DNA of 64,000 nt from an uncultured Victivallis sp. GTDB lineage: Bacteria; Verrucomicrobiota; Lentisphaeria; Victivallales; Victivallaceae. The stretch is taken from the NCBI RefSeq assembly GCF_944391105.1, contig NZ_CALXSK010000015.1, positions 1-64,000 of the forward strand. Direction: 5' to 3'. The first letter of the stretch is position 1; every line of letters begins with the position of its first letter. Below are positions 1 to 8,458 of the stretch, one piece after another. The translations under genes and the position numbers were made by a program. Under the pieces are notes generated by a model. That model saw nothing but the letters and a program-made list of their open reading frames with translations, did not search any database and had not been told where the DNA came from.

Positions 1-44
1 TATGCATTCGCCATTTTCCCTATATCCTTTTTTGACGTTTGCAT

Positions 45-73
45 AATATAGCACAAATCTATTGACGACACAA
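45..73 (-). promoter_or_regulatory. Leftward promoter just past the truncated lyase gene
   Basis: Read on the minus strand, TTGTGT (68-73), a 17-bp spacer and TATATT (45-50) form a sigma70-like promoter. It is followed by AAAGG/AGGG and an ATG at 12-14, so another leftward gene (starting Met-Ala-Asn-Ala) probably begins at position 14 and runs off the window. This means the gene ending at 75 stops immediately before a new transcription unit. Confidence 0.5.
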
Positions 74-74
74 C

Positions 75-956
75 CTAATCATTTTTCGTCGGATCGTTTC
101 CCTCCCGGCGTTTGCGAGTCAGCACGGCGCCGTTTTCTCCGCGGAGCGTGGTGTTGGATTTTCGAATGACCAGGGTGCTCTCCAGCAGATAAATCCCGGC
201 CGGGATCACCACTTCTCCGCCGATGTCGAGCGCTTTCTGGATCGCCGGAGCGGAATCTTTCTGACCCGTCGGGTCCGCTCCGAACTCGAGCACATTGTGA
301 ACCATCCCGGGATCCGCGCTCCAGTAAGGGCACTCCGCCTCATCGCCCGCGGGGAGTTCCCAGGGGGTGAAATCAACCCGGAACGACTCCACGCGACCGC
401 AGGGCTTCCCTTTGAGATTCGGAGTCACGGCCGAGAGGATGACGTAGAATTCCTGCTGGCTCGCCGGAATGAGCAGCAGTTTGTCGTTCTGCAGGGTCGG
501 CCGCTCTGCGGAGTCTGCCTCCGCCGTGGCGACGACCCCCATGGCCGAATCGTCGGAGACGAAATAACGATCGGTATAACGTTCCCCGCGGTAATCCAGA
601 AATCCGACTGCCAGCTCCGGAAGAGCCGCTCCGGCGCTTCTCGCGTCGGGCTCCACATAGAGCCGGGCCTTGAGATCGACGCGGTAGACCTTCCGGTCAC
701 CGGGTGCACGGTTGAATTTCCAGATCAGCAGCGATTTTCCCCCCTTTGCGTACAAAGTCGGGAATTTTCGGCCGTTCACCTCCTGCATTCCTCCGGAAAA
801 TTCGGCATGCAGCGCCCGGGCGTGCAGCTCGCCGTCGGCCCCGCTTTCGCCGATGACTCCGGCAAGTTTCTCCGGATTGAGATAGTAGTTGGTGCTTGCG
901 GCGGCGGAGAGGAGGGCGCAGCCCGCAACGATGCCGAGAAACGGTTTGATATTCAT
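75..956 (-). CDS. Exported protein with truncated pectate-lyase-superfamily start
   Basis: A 293-residue protein if translation starts at the ATG at 956, preceded by GAAGAGAG; a start six codons upstream (974) is also open. Residues 1-20 form a Sec signal peptide (hydrophobic GIVAGCALLSAAAS). Residues about 20-215 are beta-rich and unrecognised. From residue about 220 the sequence NVLEFGADPTGQKDSAPAIQ followed by VVIPAGIYLLES is the characteristic opening of the pectate lyase superfamily (Pectate_lyase_3) right-handed beta helix. The protein stops about 55 residues into that fold, whereas helices of this family usually run for 300 or more residues, so no complete catalytic domain is present. 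It is the last gene of a regulator-pseudopilin-exported protein set, 27 nt after the pseudopilin stop. It may be a remnant, or a binding protein that kept only the first rungs. Confidence 0.7.
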   Translation of the reverse strand: MNIKPFLGIVAGCALLSAAASTNYYLNPEKLAGVIGESGADGELHARALHAEFSGGMQEVNGRKFPTLYAKGGKSLLIWKFNRAPGDRKVYRVDLKARLYVEPDARSAGAALPELAVGFLDYRGERYTDRYFVSDDSAMGVVATAEADSAERPTLQNDKLLLIPASQQEFYVILSAVTPNLKGKPCGRVESFRVDFTPWELPAGDEAECPYWSADPGMVHNVLEFGADPTGQKDSAPAIQKALDIGGEVVIPAGIYLLESTLVIRKSNTTLRGENGAVLTRKRREGNDPTKND

Positions 957-983
957 GGGGAAACTCTCTTCCATCTTTCAGGA

Positions 984-1655
984 TCAGTTGTTCTTGTTCT
1001 TCATCCAGTTTTTCCACTCGGTCAGGACATGCGCGCCGGGATTGACAACGTGGCTGTCCAGAAAGAGCACGGGGGAGTTCTGGGCCTCCTGCAGGGCGTC
1101 GTACTCCATGTACCAGGCGACTCTCACGCGGGAGAGCGGCACCCGCTTGTTCGGATTGTTCAGCATATATTGGGGCAAACGGTTGATTTTCTGCTTGTCA
1201 TCGCGCGTAAAAAACCAGTCTCCATAATAACTCTCAAAACTTACGATGCGCGGATCGCGCTGCGGGCAGTTCTGCATGTTTTTGCACCAGTCGACCCAGT
1301 AGTCCTGCGTCGCGGAAAACCGATCTCCGCCTGCGGAGAGCGGCCGGGAGAACGGCGAGTTCGCCGAACGGTGCGTGATGTATTTTCCCCTGATCAGACG
1401 TTTGCAGAAATTGTAGCGGTTGACCGTCGTACAGGGATTCGTAGTCCCGTCCACCAGGATATCGGGAATCATGTCGGCATAATCCGCGGCGTACTGCGTC
1501 ATGCCCAGCCCCATCTGCTTGAGACTGTTGATATCCTGCGTGGTCCAGGCGCGCCGCCTCGACTGATTCAGCGCCGGCAGCAGCATCGAGGCAAGAATCG
1601 CAATGATTGCAATCACAACAAGAAGTTCAATTAATGTGAATGGAGCGCGTTTCAT
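984..1655 (-). CDS. Prepilin-like protein (pseudopilin N-terminus, DUF1559-like C-terminus)
   Basis: 223 residues. The N-terminus [20 protein letters not shown] is a type IV prepilin/pseudopilin signal: short basic leader, FTLIE with the conserved Glu at +5, then a hydrophobic helix. The residue before Phe is Pro rather than the usual Gly, as often seen in PVC bacteria. The C-terminal part ends with FLDSHVV, a version of the FaDGHV motif of the planctomycete/lentisphaere DUF1559-type pseudopilins. It is expected to sit in the inner membrane with its C-terminal domain in the periplasm, or to be assembled by a type II secretion-like machine, although no assembly genes are present here. It lies 16 nt downstream of a GntR/LacI regulator and upstream of an exported lyase-like protein, an arrangement repeated at 29-33 kb. 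Confidence 0.85.
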   Translation of the reverse strand: MKRAPFTLIELLVVIAIIAILASMLLPALNQSRRRAWTTQDINSLKQMGLGMTQYAADYADMIPDILVDGTTNPCTTVNRYNFCKRLIRGKYITHRSANSPFSRPLSAGGDRFSATQDYWVDWCKNMQNCPQRDPRIVSFESYYGDWFFTRDDKQKINRLPQYMLNNPNKRVPLSRVRVAWYMEYDALQEAQNSPVLFLDSHVVNPGAHVLTEWKNWMKNKNN

Positions 1656-1671
1656 CTTAACATCCTTTCTG

Positions 1672-2802
1672 TTAGCTGTTATCCGTTTTAACTCTTCCGG
1701 TACTGGAACGTTTGATCAGTTTGCTGGGCAGCTGGATTTTCTCCGGAACCGTCTCTTCGCCTCCGATCATTCTGAGCAGACAATGAACGGCTTGTTCCCC
1801 GATGGCCTCGGCGGGCTGGCGGACACTGGTCAGCTGCGGCGTCATCAGCGAGCAAAGTTCATCGTCGTTGAATCCGAGGAGGGAAAAATCCTCGGGAACC
1901 CGCTTGTGGGCATCCCGCACGGCACAAAGTGCGCCCGGTGCAAGTTCATCCCATTGCAGAATCACGGCGGTCGGCGGTTCCGGGGCGCTGATGAGCCGGT
2001 TCATGGCCGGATATCCGTAGAGATCCAGCCCCACATCACCGGGACGCCGGTGGGAGAGTTCACTCCCCAGCTCCGCAATCCAATCCTGCGAAAACGGCAG
2101 ATCGTGATCGCTCAACGCCTTTCGATACCCCTGAAAGCGGTCGCGGGCCGAAGGGATGAAATCGAGCAATTCGCGGCTGTTCATGATGTACCCGATCCGG
2201 GAGTGGCCGAGTTCGATCAAGTAACTGACCGCGTTGTACATCGCCAGAAAATTGTTGGTGTGAACCACCGGAATGTTGAGATCCGGATAACCGTTGTCCA
2301 CACAAATCAGCGGGATTTCCCCCGCCAGATCCCGCACCAGATCCCGGTTGGACTGCAGATAGGGCAGCAGGATGATGCCGGAAATCCGATTGTCCCGGGA
2401 GCGGCGGAGATATTCCGCCTCGCTTCCGGAATCGTTCCCGGTATTGCAGGCAACCAGAGAGTAGCCGGCCCGGGAGGCGGCCTGTTCCGCCCCCACGAGG
2501 ATTCGATGTCCCAGCGAATCCTGCAGATTGGAGCAGATGTAGGCGAACTGTTTATTGCTTCGCTCCCTGCGGCTGGTCTTCCGACAGGTTCCGGCCACAT
2601 AGGTTCCCTTGCCCCGCACGGACCGGAGCATTCCGTCATGCTTGAGGACGTCGAGAGCCTTCAGCACCGTCTGCCGGGTCACACCGAACCGTCCGGCAAG
2701 TTGAAACTCCGTGGGAATTCTCTCGCCGACGGCAAAGACTCCGGAATTGATTTCCCGGGAGAGTTCGCGGTAGATTTCCTTGTATTTGATTTGTATGGAC
2801 AT
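1672..2802 (-). CDS. GntR/LacI hybrid transcriptional regulator
   Basis: 376 residues. Residues 1-75 are a GntR-type winged helix ([15 protein letters not shown], then [20 protein letters not shown] and a wing GKGTYVAG). Residues about 85-370 are a periplasmic-binding-protein/LacI-type sensor ([43 protein letters not shown], the [20 protein letters not shown] segment). This AraR-like architecture normally represses sugar-utilisation genes and releases DNA on binding a sugar; the ligand cannot be read from the sequence. It is the first gene of the leftward set with the pseudopilin and the exported lyase-like protein, and is preceded by a perfect-consensus promoter. Its nearest relative in the window is the regulator at 29269, which heads an equivalent set. 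Confidence 0.88.
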   Translation of the reverse strand: MSIQIKYKEIYRELSREINSGVFAVGERIPTEFQLAGRFGVTRQTVLKALDVLKHDGMLRSVRGKGTYVAGTCRKTSRRERSNKQFAYICSNLQDSLGHRILVGAEQAASRAGYSLVACNTGNDSGSEAEYLRRSRDNRISGIILLPYLQSNRDLVRDLAGEIPLICVDNGYPDLNIPVVHTNNFLAMYNAVSYLIELGHSRIGYIMNSRELLDFIPSARDRFQGYRKALSDHDLPFSQDWIAELGSELSHRRPGDVGLDLYGYPAMNRLISAPEPPTAVILQWDELAPGALCAVRDAHKRVPEDFSLLGFNDDELCSLMTPQLTSVRQPAEAIGEQAVHCLLRMIGGEETVPEKIQLPSKLIKRSSTGRVKTDNS

Positions 2803-2830
2803 TTAAGATTTCCCTCTGCCTTTCCCCAAT

Positions 2831-2859
2831 ATTATACCCAAAAAAAAGAACCATGTCAA
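2831..2859 (-). promoter_or_regulatory. Consensus sigma70 promoter of the GntR/LacI regulator
   Basis: On the minus strand TTGACA (2854-2859), exactly 17 bp, then TATAAT (2831-2836): both hexamers match consensus perfectly. It points at the regulator start at 2802 and should give a leader of about 20 nt. A promoter this strong would be expected to need repression. Confidence 0.8.
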
Positions 2860-2906
2860 GCCTGCCGCCCCCCTTTTTCCGGAGAAAAATGTACTTCTTT
2901 TTCGCT

Positions 2907-2925
2907 AATGTATGTACAAATATTA
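2907..2925. promoter_or_regulatory. Candidate operator for the GntR/LacI regulator
   Basis: The minus strand reads TAATATTTGTACATACATT. The ATTTGTAC-ATAC core resembles the ATTTGTACGTAC-type boxes bound by AraR, the best-known GntR/LacI hybrid. A second GTAC lies at 2891-2894. It sits about 50 bp upstream of the regulator -35 box. Assignment is by resemblance only. Confidence 0.3.
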
Positions 2926-3132
2926 CAGCAAAATACTGCACACGAAACTCATGTGACATTCAAGAAAAAAAACGATTTTGCAGTGTCGTTTTGCGCCTGA
3001 CGCAGAGGGAAAGTCCGGAACGGGGCCGGCACAACCGGTCCGGCCGCAAACCCGGGCAGATCAGGGTTCGCGGGGGTGGCGCGGCATCCCGCCGCGTCCG
3101 GGGACGTGCCCCTCCCCGGACGGCCTCTTCTC

Positions 3133-3402
3133 TCAGCGGAGTTCCCCCCGGCGGCGCATCCGGTTGTATTTCATCACCAGAAAGAGATCGGTTCCAACCA
3201 TCAGCGCATTCAGGCAGTAGAGCGCGATCACCCAGTCCGGATGCGCGAGCTTGTAGACGATCCCCGAAAGATACCCGATCTCCACCAGCCACAGAAAAAT
3301 CACGCTCTTGCCGATCGGATTCTTCACCCGGATGGTCTTCCAGATCGACACCGGCCAGCTCGCGCCGAAACAAACCATCATCACCGCTTCGAAAATATCC
3401 AT
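3133..3402 (-). CDS. Small conserved membrane protein, PQ-loop-like
   Basis: 89 residues with three hydrophobic segments: about 3-22 (AVMMVCFGASWPVSIWKTIR), 33-51 (VIFLWLVEIGYLSGIVYKL) and 57-76 (VIALYCLNALMVGTDLFLV). The pattern FGxSWPxSIxKTxRxKNPxGKS followed by a GYxxG helix is common to a family of unnamed small membrane proteins in anaerobes. It resembles half of a PQ-loop/SWEET transporter, which would need to dimerise to form a channel. The start is supported by GGGAGG upstream of the ATG. Its own promoter is at 3427-3455, divergent from the PL22 gene. Substrate unknown. Confidence 0.75.
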   Translation of the reverse strand: MDIFEAVMMVCFGASWPVSIWKTIRVKNPIGKSVIFLWLVEIGYLSGIVYKLAHPDWVIALYCLNALMVGTDLFLVMKYNRMRRRGELR

Positions 3403-3426
3403 GTTCCATCGCCTCCCGATTCTCTT

Positions 3427-3455
3427 AAACTACTCCGGAAACACATTTTTTTCAA
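3427..3455 (-). promoter_or_regulatory. Promoter of the small membrane protein
   Basis: Minus strand TTGAAA (3450-3455), 17 bp, TAGTTT (3427-3432), leading to the start at 3402. Confidence 0.45.
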
Positions 3456-3474
3456 GCAGAAACGGGTTTCTCCA

Positions 3475-3502
3475 TTGCAAAACAACCAAGCCGGTGTATG
3501 GT
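3475..3502 (+). promoter_or_regulatory. Promoter of the PL22-like gene
   Basis: TTGCAA (3475-3480), 16 bp, TATGGT (3497-3502), followed by an alternating AT run; divergent from the promoter at 3427-3455. Confidence 0.45.
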
Positions 3503-3548
3503 ATATATATCCGGATTGGAACAAAAACAATTCAGGGAATCCTCTATT

Positions 3549-4643
3549 ATGAAAAACATCAATTCCTCCTGGCGGGAGCAGCGCATTGAGCTGCCGGGCC
3601 GCATGACTTTTCTCCCTTACTACACCTCCTCCCCCTGGGGAAAAGAGGAATCGTACTTCATCTTTTTTTCGGCCCGGCCCGATTTCACCGGGATCCGACT
3701 CCATGCCTGGTCGCCGTCGGAACGGAAAATCACCGCGGATGTCTCCCTGGAGCAGTGGAACGGGATTCCGGTGAACATCGTGAGCGAAGAACTGCTTCCC
3801 TCGGTGTTTCTGCCGGACCAGGAGGCGCTGCTCCTGCCGCGCGCGGCGGAACTTTACCGGGTACCGCTCCACGGCGGCGAACCGGAGCTGGTCTACCGCC
3901 ACCATGACTCCGCCACGCGCATCGGCGGCCCCGGCAACCGCAGCGCGGACGGCAAACTCACGGCGTTCGGCGTCTACTCTCTGGAGCCGGGCAAGCCGGC
4001 ACACTCGGAACTGCTGATCTTCGACACGGCATCACTCGAATGCCGGGCGTCACTGCCGTTCGGCGGATTTTTCGCCAATCACTTCCAGTTCCAGAAAAAC
4101 ACCGACTGGCTGATCTACGCACACGAGGGCGCGACCGAAACGATCCCGGACCGGATCAACCGGATCAACTGGAAAACCGGAGAAAAACAGGTTCTCCACC
4201 ACCACGAAATTTCCGCCGACGGCAAACTCCTCGAATGCATCGGGCACGAGATGACCGCAGGCGACACCATCTGTGCGGTCCGCTATCCAGTGAGCGTCCT
4301 GCCCGGCGCTCTCGTCACGATGCAGCTCGACGGCAGCAATTACACGGTTCTCGACTGCGATGACTACTGGCACAGCTCCTGCAACGCCGACGGAACCGTC
4401 TTCGCCATGGACACCATGTGGTGGGGAAATACGAAACGCAAGACCGAAAAAGAGTTCGACATCATCCGGATCGACCGCACCGCCGGGACGAAGGAGATCG
4501 TCAAGACCATCCACTCCGACCCGACCGGTCAATACCGTCATCCGCATCCGCAGCTGAATGCGGCGGGCAACCGGCTGCTCTTCATCGAAAATTCCGATGC
4601 GGATGAGACCCTCGGTTCGATCACGTTCCGGGAGATGTGCTGA
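3549..4643 (+). CDS. Oligogalacturonate-lyase-like beta-propeller (PL22 type)
   Basis: 364 residues from the ATG at 3549, which has AGGGAA upstream; an open frame extends 17 codons further upstream without a better start. There is no signal peptide, so it is cytoplasmic. Repeated propeller blades are visible (NRSADGKLTAFGVYS, NADGTVFAMDTMW, NAAGNRLLFIENSD). The metal and catalytic histidines expected in PL22 are suggested by H233 (GHEM), H275, and H331/H333 in QYRHPHPQLNAAG, a signature of oligogalacturonate lyases. Those enzymes split unsaturated digalacturonate into two 5-keto-4-deoxyuronate units at the end of pectin breakdown. Convergent with the next gene, 13 nt apart. The substrate is inferred from family resemblance; a different uronate-containing disaccharide is possible. 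Confidence 0.75.
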   Translation: MKNINSSWREQRIELPGRMTFLPYYTSSPWGKEESYFIFFSARPDFTGIRLHAWSPSERKITADVSLEQWNGIPVNIVSEELLPSVFLPDQEALLLPRAAELYRVPLHGGEPELVYRHHDSATRIGGPGNRSADGKLTAFGVYSLEPGKPAHSELLIFDTASLECRASLPFGGFFANHFQFQKNTDWLIYAHEGATETIPDRINRINWKTGEKQVLHHHEISADGKLLECIGHEMTAGDTICAVRYPVSVLPGALVTMQLDGSNYTVLDCDDYWHSSCNADGTVFAMDTMWWGNTKRKTEKEFDIIRIDRTAGTKEIVKTIHSDPTGQYRHPHPQLNAAGNRLLFIENSDADETLGSITFREMC

Positions 4644-4656
4644 ACTGCGGCACCGC

Positions 4657-6639
4657 TCATTTGCCGATGATCGTAAACGAGATGTCGATCGTGCGGCCGA
4701 AACTCCAGTTCCGGCCGCCGTCGTCCACGCCGTCGGCTCCGACACTGTAGACCCGGATCCCTTCCGCGAAACCTTCCCGGAGCTGTTCCTCGAATTTCCC
4801 GTTCCGGAACCGGATGTCCGCAGCGGCATGTTCCAGCCTGCCCCTGAGATAACGCAACTCCTCTCCGGTGAAGGGATCCTTCGGCACGGCGGGGAAACAG
4901 TCCGGAACCAGTTCTTCGAGTTTTTCCGGAAAAGCCCCGTGTTCCCGACGGAAAATCTCCGCGGCGATTCCGACCCGGGCGACGCGACATCGGGCGAGCG
5001 CTTCGCGGAAGGACCGGTTTATCCGCACGGAATTGATCGGAAAGGTTGCCGGATCGAACAGATTCGACTTGGCAAACGCATGACGGGACGCGCTCCCGTC
5101 CCCAAACTCCCAGACGGCGCGCGGAATCTCCGCAAGCATCCGCCGCAGCCGTTCCGCCCGGAAAATCGGCCGATAGAAGAACATGCAGCCTTCGAGTGAC
5201 TGTTCACAGGGATCCAGAATCGCAAGATGAATGCGCCAGTAGAGGTCGAGAACCCGCCGTTGAAGCAACTCCTCCCGCAGCTTCCAGAAATCGGCTTCCG
5301 CATAGAGCGTCTCCAGCGACAGGTCGGTTGCGCATTTCGCGAGCAGATTCTCAGACATTCCCGCGCACAGATACCCTTCATCCAGCGCCTCCAGCCGATA
5401 CAGAAAGCGCAGAACCCGCGCCAGATCGGCGGACGAATATTCCTGTCGCAGACCGGGTTCGAAGAGTTTCAAGAGAATCTTGATCTTGCGCCGCCGTTCC
5501 TGAACGAGTTCGGACTCCGCGTCCGGCAGCGTGATTACGCCGAGCGCCCAGACTCCGCGAAGGGGTTGAAACTTCTCCCGGTTCGTCTCAAAATATCGCT
5601 GCACCTCACAGCGGTAGACGGCGTCGCGCTCGCCGTACAGGTCCGGATACTCCATGAACCGGAGGCAGAACTCCGCGGGGAATTCCGGCAGCTCGATCAA
5701 ATCAAAGAGAGCGGCCGCCTCGTGATCGAGCTCCGAGACACATTCCGCATCCGTCACCGGCAATCCCCGCCCGCGCACCTCGCGCTCGACCTCGCCGAGC
5801 TGAATCATACCGACTCCCCAAAGCACGCCCGCATAGATGGCAAGTGAGAGGAAACAAACCAGAGAACTCCAGACGAACAACCGCATTTCCGCCTTTCCGC
5901 GCCTCCGCCAGAACGGCAGCAGCGGGGAACTCCGGCGCGGCAGCGGCCGATACCAAGGGGGAACTTCTCCGAATCCGGCGCTCTTCCGGATGGCCGCAAG
6001 CCGGAGACGCGACATCCGTGCTACGCTGATCTGCATCCAGAACGCCGCTCCATATGCAAACAAAAGCAGAATCGCCGGATAAAACCGCGCCTCCAAAGTA
6101 CCGGGCAGCAGCCATAACATCACCACCAGCAGTGAATATGCGGCCCACGCAACGGTGAAGGCGAACCGCCTCCGCCGAAACATTGCAAATCCAACCGCCG
6201 GACCGGTCAGCAAATTGAGATACGGCAGCAGAAGCAGCCAGGCCTGTCTGAGCTCTCTCCGGGACGGAAGACGCGGCCAACGCTTCCGGAACTGTGCGCC
6301 GATCAGGATTGCCGGAAAAATCCAGACCGCCGAAAAAGCGAGACATTTCCAATCTGATCCGAACAGCAGCATAAAAACGGCCAATATCACGCCCAGCAGA
6401 AAAAAACAGGTTTCCGACATGAGTGAAACACGGCGCGCGGCCATCCAGTTTTCGCACTCGATGACGCCGGAAGCCGGACCGAGGTCGGGGTCCTTCTTCA
6501 GCGGCTGAAACTTCGCCTGATCCACTCTCCGCACCGGAGTCTCCAGGCTGATCCGCCCGCGGGAGAGACGCCGGAGCAGAGCCCCCGCATCGAGTTTTTT
6601 TTCGCGCCCGTCCCGGTCGATGAATCTGTAATCCGCCAT
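4657..6639 (-). CDS. Multi-pass membrane protein with GYF-like N-terminus and GspG-like C-terminus
   Basis: 660 residues from the ATG at 6639, which has a clear GGGAGGCGG site. Residues 1-55 (YRFIDRDGREKKLDAGALLR and a P-V-R-R segment) resemble the GYF_2/DUF4339 module. About five hydrophobic segments follow between residues 75 and 290. The region 300-550 is helical and unrecognised. From about 555 the segment AAEIFRREHGAFPEKLEELV, then PKDPFTGEELRY and IRVYSVGADGVDDGG, matches the globular C-terminal part of GspG-type major pseudopilins, although the protein lacks a prepilin N-terminus. The same domain, minus the VYSVGADG end, occurs in the paralogues at 33040 and 35073. Function unknown; a membrane-tethered envelope role is inferred. 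Confidence 0.7.
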   Translation of the reverse strand: MADYRFIDRDGREKKLDAGALLRRLSRGRISLETPVRRVDQAKFQPLKKDPDLGPASGVIECENWMAARRVSLMSETCFFLLGVILAVFMLLFGSDWKCLAFSAVWIFPAILIGAQFRKRWPRLPSRRELRQAWLLLLPYLNLLTGPAVGFAMFRRRRFAFTVAWAAYSLLVVMLWLLPGTLEARFYPAILLLFAYGAAFWMQISVARMSRLRLAAIRKSAGFGEVPPWYRPLPRRSSPLLPFWRRRGKAEMRLFVWSSLVCFLSLAIYAGVLWGVGMIQLGEVEREVRGRGLPVTDAECVSELDHEAAALFDLIELPEFPAEFCLRFMEYPDLYGERDAVYRCEVQRYFETNREKFQPLRGVWALGVITLPDAESELVQERRRKIKILLKLFEPGLRQEYSSADLARVLRFLYRLEALDEGYLCAGMSENLLAKCATDLSLETLYAEADFWKLREELLQRRVLDLYWRIHLAILDPCEQSLEGCMFFYRPIFRAERLRRMLAEIPRAVWEFGDGSASRHAFAKSNLFDPATFPINSVRINRSFREALARCRVARVGIAAEIFRREHGAFPEKLEELVPDCFPAVPKDPFTGEELRYLRGRLEHAAADIRFRNGKFEEQLREGFAEGIRVYSVGADGVDDGGRNWSFGRTIDISFTIIGK

Positions 6640-6667
6640 ATCCGCCTCCCGATTCCGTTCTTCGGGC

Positions 6668-6696
6668 AATATATGCCCGGATTTCCGGCAATGCAA
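6668..6696 (-). promoter_or_regulatory. Promoter of the 660-residue membrane protein
   Basis: Minus strand TTGCAT (6691-6696), 17 bp, TATATT (6668-6673), about 28 nt before the ATG at 6639. Divergent from the GH130 operon promoter. Confidence 0.7.
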
Positions 6697-6705
6697 GAAA
6701 CTTAT

Positions 6706-6734
6706 TTGCAGAAAATCGCGAATTGCTGTATTTT
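6706..6734 (+). promoter_or_regulatory. Promoter of the GH130-glycosylase-recCBD operon
   Basis: TTGCAG (6706-6711), 17 bp, TATTTT (6729-6734), about 33 nt before the GH130 ATG, which has its own GGGAG site. The divergent -35 boxes are only 9 bp apart. Confidence 0.6.
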
Positions 6735-6767
6735 ATGCCAAACGACACCTTTACCGGGAGAAACAGA

Positions 6768-7934
6768 ATGCTTTCATTTGAAAAACAGTTCGTCCGCGCC
6801 CCGCAGCCCGGCTGCGACTGGGCGAGTCAGATGATCCTGAATCCCGCCCTCATCGCCGATCCCGACAATCCGGAAAAACTCCACATGCTCTTCCGGGCGA
6901 CCGGCCCCTGGCCGGCGAAACAGATACCCGGCAAACCGCTGCCCTTCCCGATCTTTCTCGGATACGCCGTGAGCGAAAACGGCGGAAGGGACTGGCAGTT
7001 CGACTTTTCGCGCCCCGCACTCGCACCCGCGCTGGAGTATGCCAGGGAAAAACTCCTCACTCCCGACGGAAAAGTCAACTACACGAACGGCTGCATCGAA
7101 GATCCGCGGCTCTTCCATTTTGAGGGGGAACTTTTTCTCACGGTCGCCTGCCGCGCATTTCCGCCGGGCCCCTACTGGGAGCACGACGAACCGGCGCAGT
7201 GCATGCCGGAGTGGGCGCTCGATCCCGCACACGGCCTCGGAACGGCGGTGACGGACAACACAACCGTGAGCGTGCTCTTCCGGGTCGACCTCGATGAGCT
7301 GGCCGGGCGGAATTACGAATCGGCGTTCCGCATGATCGGGCCGCTGCACAACCCGGACCGCTCGGATGACCGCGACGTATTCCTCTTTCCGCGCCGGCTT
7401 GAAATCGGCGGAAAAAAGCGGATCGTCTGCATCCACCGCCCGAAAAATCCCGAACGGTACGACACCTCGCTCGACAAGCCGTCGATCTTCTTTGCCGCGG
7501 CGGATCTTCTCACGGATTTCGCCGACGACACAAAGACGGACCGCACACTCTTCGCCACGCCCGAGTTCCCGTGGGAGGCCGACCGGATCGGAGCAAGCTG
7601 GCCGCCGGTCGAACTCGAACCGGGGCTCTGGCTGCTGCCGTACCACGGCAAACAGGATGAGAAGATCGGCTATACGCAAAGCTTCATGCTGCTGCGCGAA
7701 AACGGCACGCTGCATCCGGAAATCCTTGTGCGTCCCGCGGAGCGGCTGCTTTACGCCGACCAGCCGTGGGAGCTCGAAGGGGAGTTCACAACGCCCTGTC
7801 TCTTCAGCTGTTCAGGGGTGCGCATGCCGGACGGACGGCTGCTGATGGGGTACGGAGCCGCGGACAAGAAAGTCGGGCTGGCATCGGTCGATTTCGACGA
7901 ACTTGTGCACTTTCTGAAGAACCGGATCCGATGA
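6768..7934 (+). CDS. GH130-family glycoside phosphorylase/hydrolase-like protein
   Basis: 388 residues from the ATG at 6768, preceded by GGGAGAAACAG; an in-frame ATG at 6723 lies inside the promoter and is rejected. There is no signal peptide. The five-bladed propeller motifs of GH130 are visible: NPALIADPDNPEKLHMLFRA, LGYAVSENGGRDWQ, and CIEDPRLFHFEGELFLT, in which D112 of the EDPR motif is at the position of the family's catalytic Asp. GH130 members phosphorolyse or hydrolyse beta-1,2- or beta-1,4-mannosides; which applies here depends on phosphate-binding residues that cannot be judged by eye. Its stop overlaps the start of the glycosylase gene (ATGA), placing it at the head of an operon with DNA-repair genes, an odd pairing. 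Confidence 0.8.
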   Translation: MLSFEKQFVRAPQPGCDWASQMILNPALIADPDNPEKLHMLFRATGPWPAKQIPGKPLPFPIFLGYAVSENGGRDWQFDFSRPALAPALEYAREKLLTPDGKVNYTNGCIEDPRLFHFEGELFLTVACRAFPPGPYWEHDEPAQCMPEWALDPAHGLGTAVTDNTTVSVLFRVDLDELAGRNYESAFRMIGPLHNPDRSDDRDVFLFPRRLEIGGKKRIVCIHRPKNPERYDTSLDKPSIFFAAADLLTDFADDTKTDRTLFATPEFPWEADRIGASWPPVELEPGLWLLPYHGKQDEKIGYTQSFMLLRENGTLHPEILVRPAERLLYADQPWELEGEFTTPCLFSCSGVRMPDGRLLMGYGAADKKVGLASVDFDELVHFLKNRIR

Positions 7935-8458
7935 ACGCGCTCCCCCTCAAACGCTCGTTTCCCCCGATGATCGGACGCGATCCGCGCGTGCTGATACTCG
8001 GTTCGCTGCCGGGAGAGGAGTCGCTTCGGCAGCAGCAGTATTACGCATTCAAACACAATGCGTTCTGGCGGATCATGGGGGAGCTGCTCGACTTCGATCC
8101 GGCGCTGCCCTACGAAGAACGCCTCGCAGCTCTGCGCGGAGCGGGGGTCGCGCTGTGGGACACGATCGGAGCGGGCCGCCGCACGGGAAGTCTCGACACG
8201 AAGATCCGCGATATCGAACCGAATCCGGTTGCGCAGCTCATCGCGAATCATCCGACGATCGGATTCATCGGCTGCAACGGCGGGAAATCATTCGAACAGC
8301 TCAAGCGGAGCGCACCGGAACTCTTTGCGAATCAGAATCTTGTCATTCTCCGCCTCCCCTCCACAAGTCCGGCTGCGGCGGCCATGCGTTACGAGGAGAA
8401 ACGCGACGCCTGGAAGGCGGTCGCGGAATTCCTGCAAAAAACCGCTCCGGGAGGTTGA
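7931..8458 (+). CDS. Hypoxanthine-DNA glycosylase (uracil-DNA glycosylase superfamily)
   Basis: 175 residues, starting at the ATG of an ATGA overlap with the GH130 gene. Motif 1 is GSLPGEES at residues 24-31 (the family's water-activating loop) and the C-terminal loop is LPSTSPA at 142-148. This pair is typical of the DNA-deoxyinosine/hypoxanthine-DNA glycosylase branch of the UDG superfamily. Such enzymes remove deaminated bases, chiefly hypoxanthine and in some members uracil, leaving abasic sites for base-excision repair. Residues NAFWRIMGELL and the GVALWDTIGAG segment also fit. It lies 58 nt upstream of recC in the same operon, so damage recognition and double-strand break repair are co-transcribed. 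Confidence 0.82.
   Translation: MNALPLKRSFPPMIGRDPRVLILGSLPGEESLRQQQYYAFKHNAFWRIMGELLDFDPALPYEERLAALRGAGVALWDTIGAGRRTGSLDTKIRDIEPNPVAQLIANHPTIGFIGCNGGKSFEQLKRSAPELFANQNLVILRLPSTSPAAAAMRYEEKRDAWKAVAEFLQKTAPGG

Larger units (their letters stand above)
2803..3132. other. Intergenic region upstream of the regulator
   Basis: 330 bases without a gene. The left part holds the regulator promoter (2831-2859). The middle is AT-rich with a GTAC-containing candidate operator at 2907-2925. The right part (3003-3132) is very GC-rich and contains a hairpin, GTCCGGGG (3096-3103) pairing with CCCCGGAC (3114-3121), just past the stop of the leftward membrane-protein gene; it lacks a U-tract. No coding signal was seen. 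Confidence 0.6.

Noticed and set aside
297..1634. A plus-strand open frame of 445 codons at the left edge
   Set aside because: It is antisense to the lyase-like and pseudopilin genes, which have clear signal sequences and motifs; the product matches nothing.
3096..3121. GC-rich hairpin as a terminator of the small membrane protein gene
   Set aside because: The stem is good but there is no U-tract in the right direction; recorded only as part of the intergenic description.
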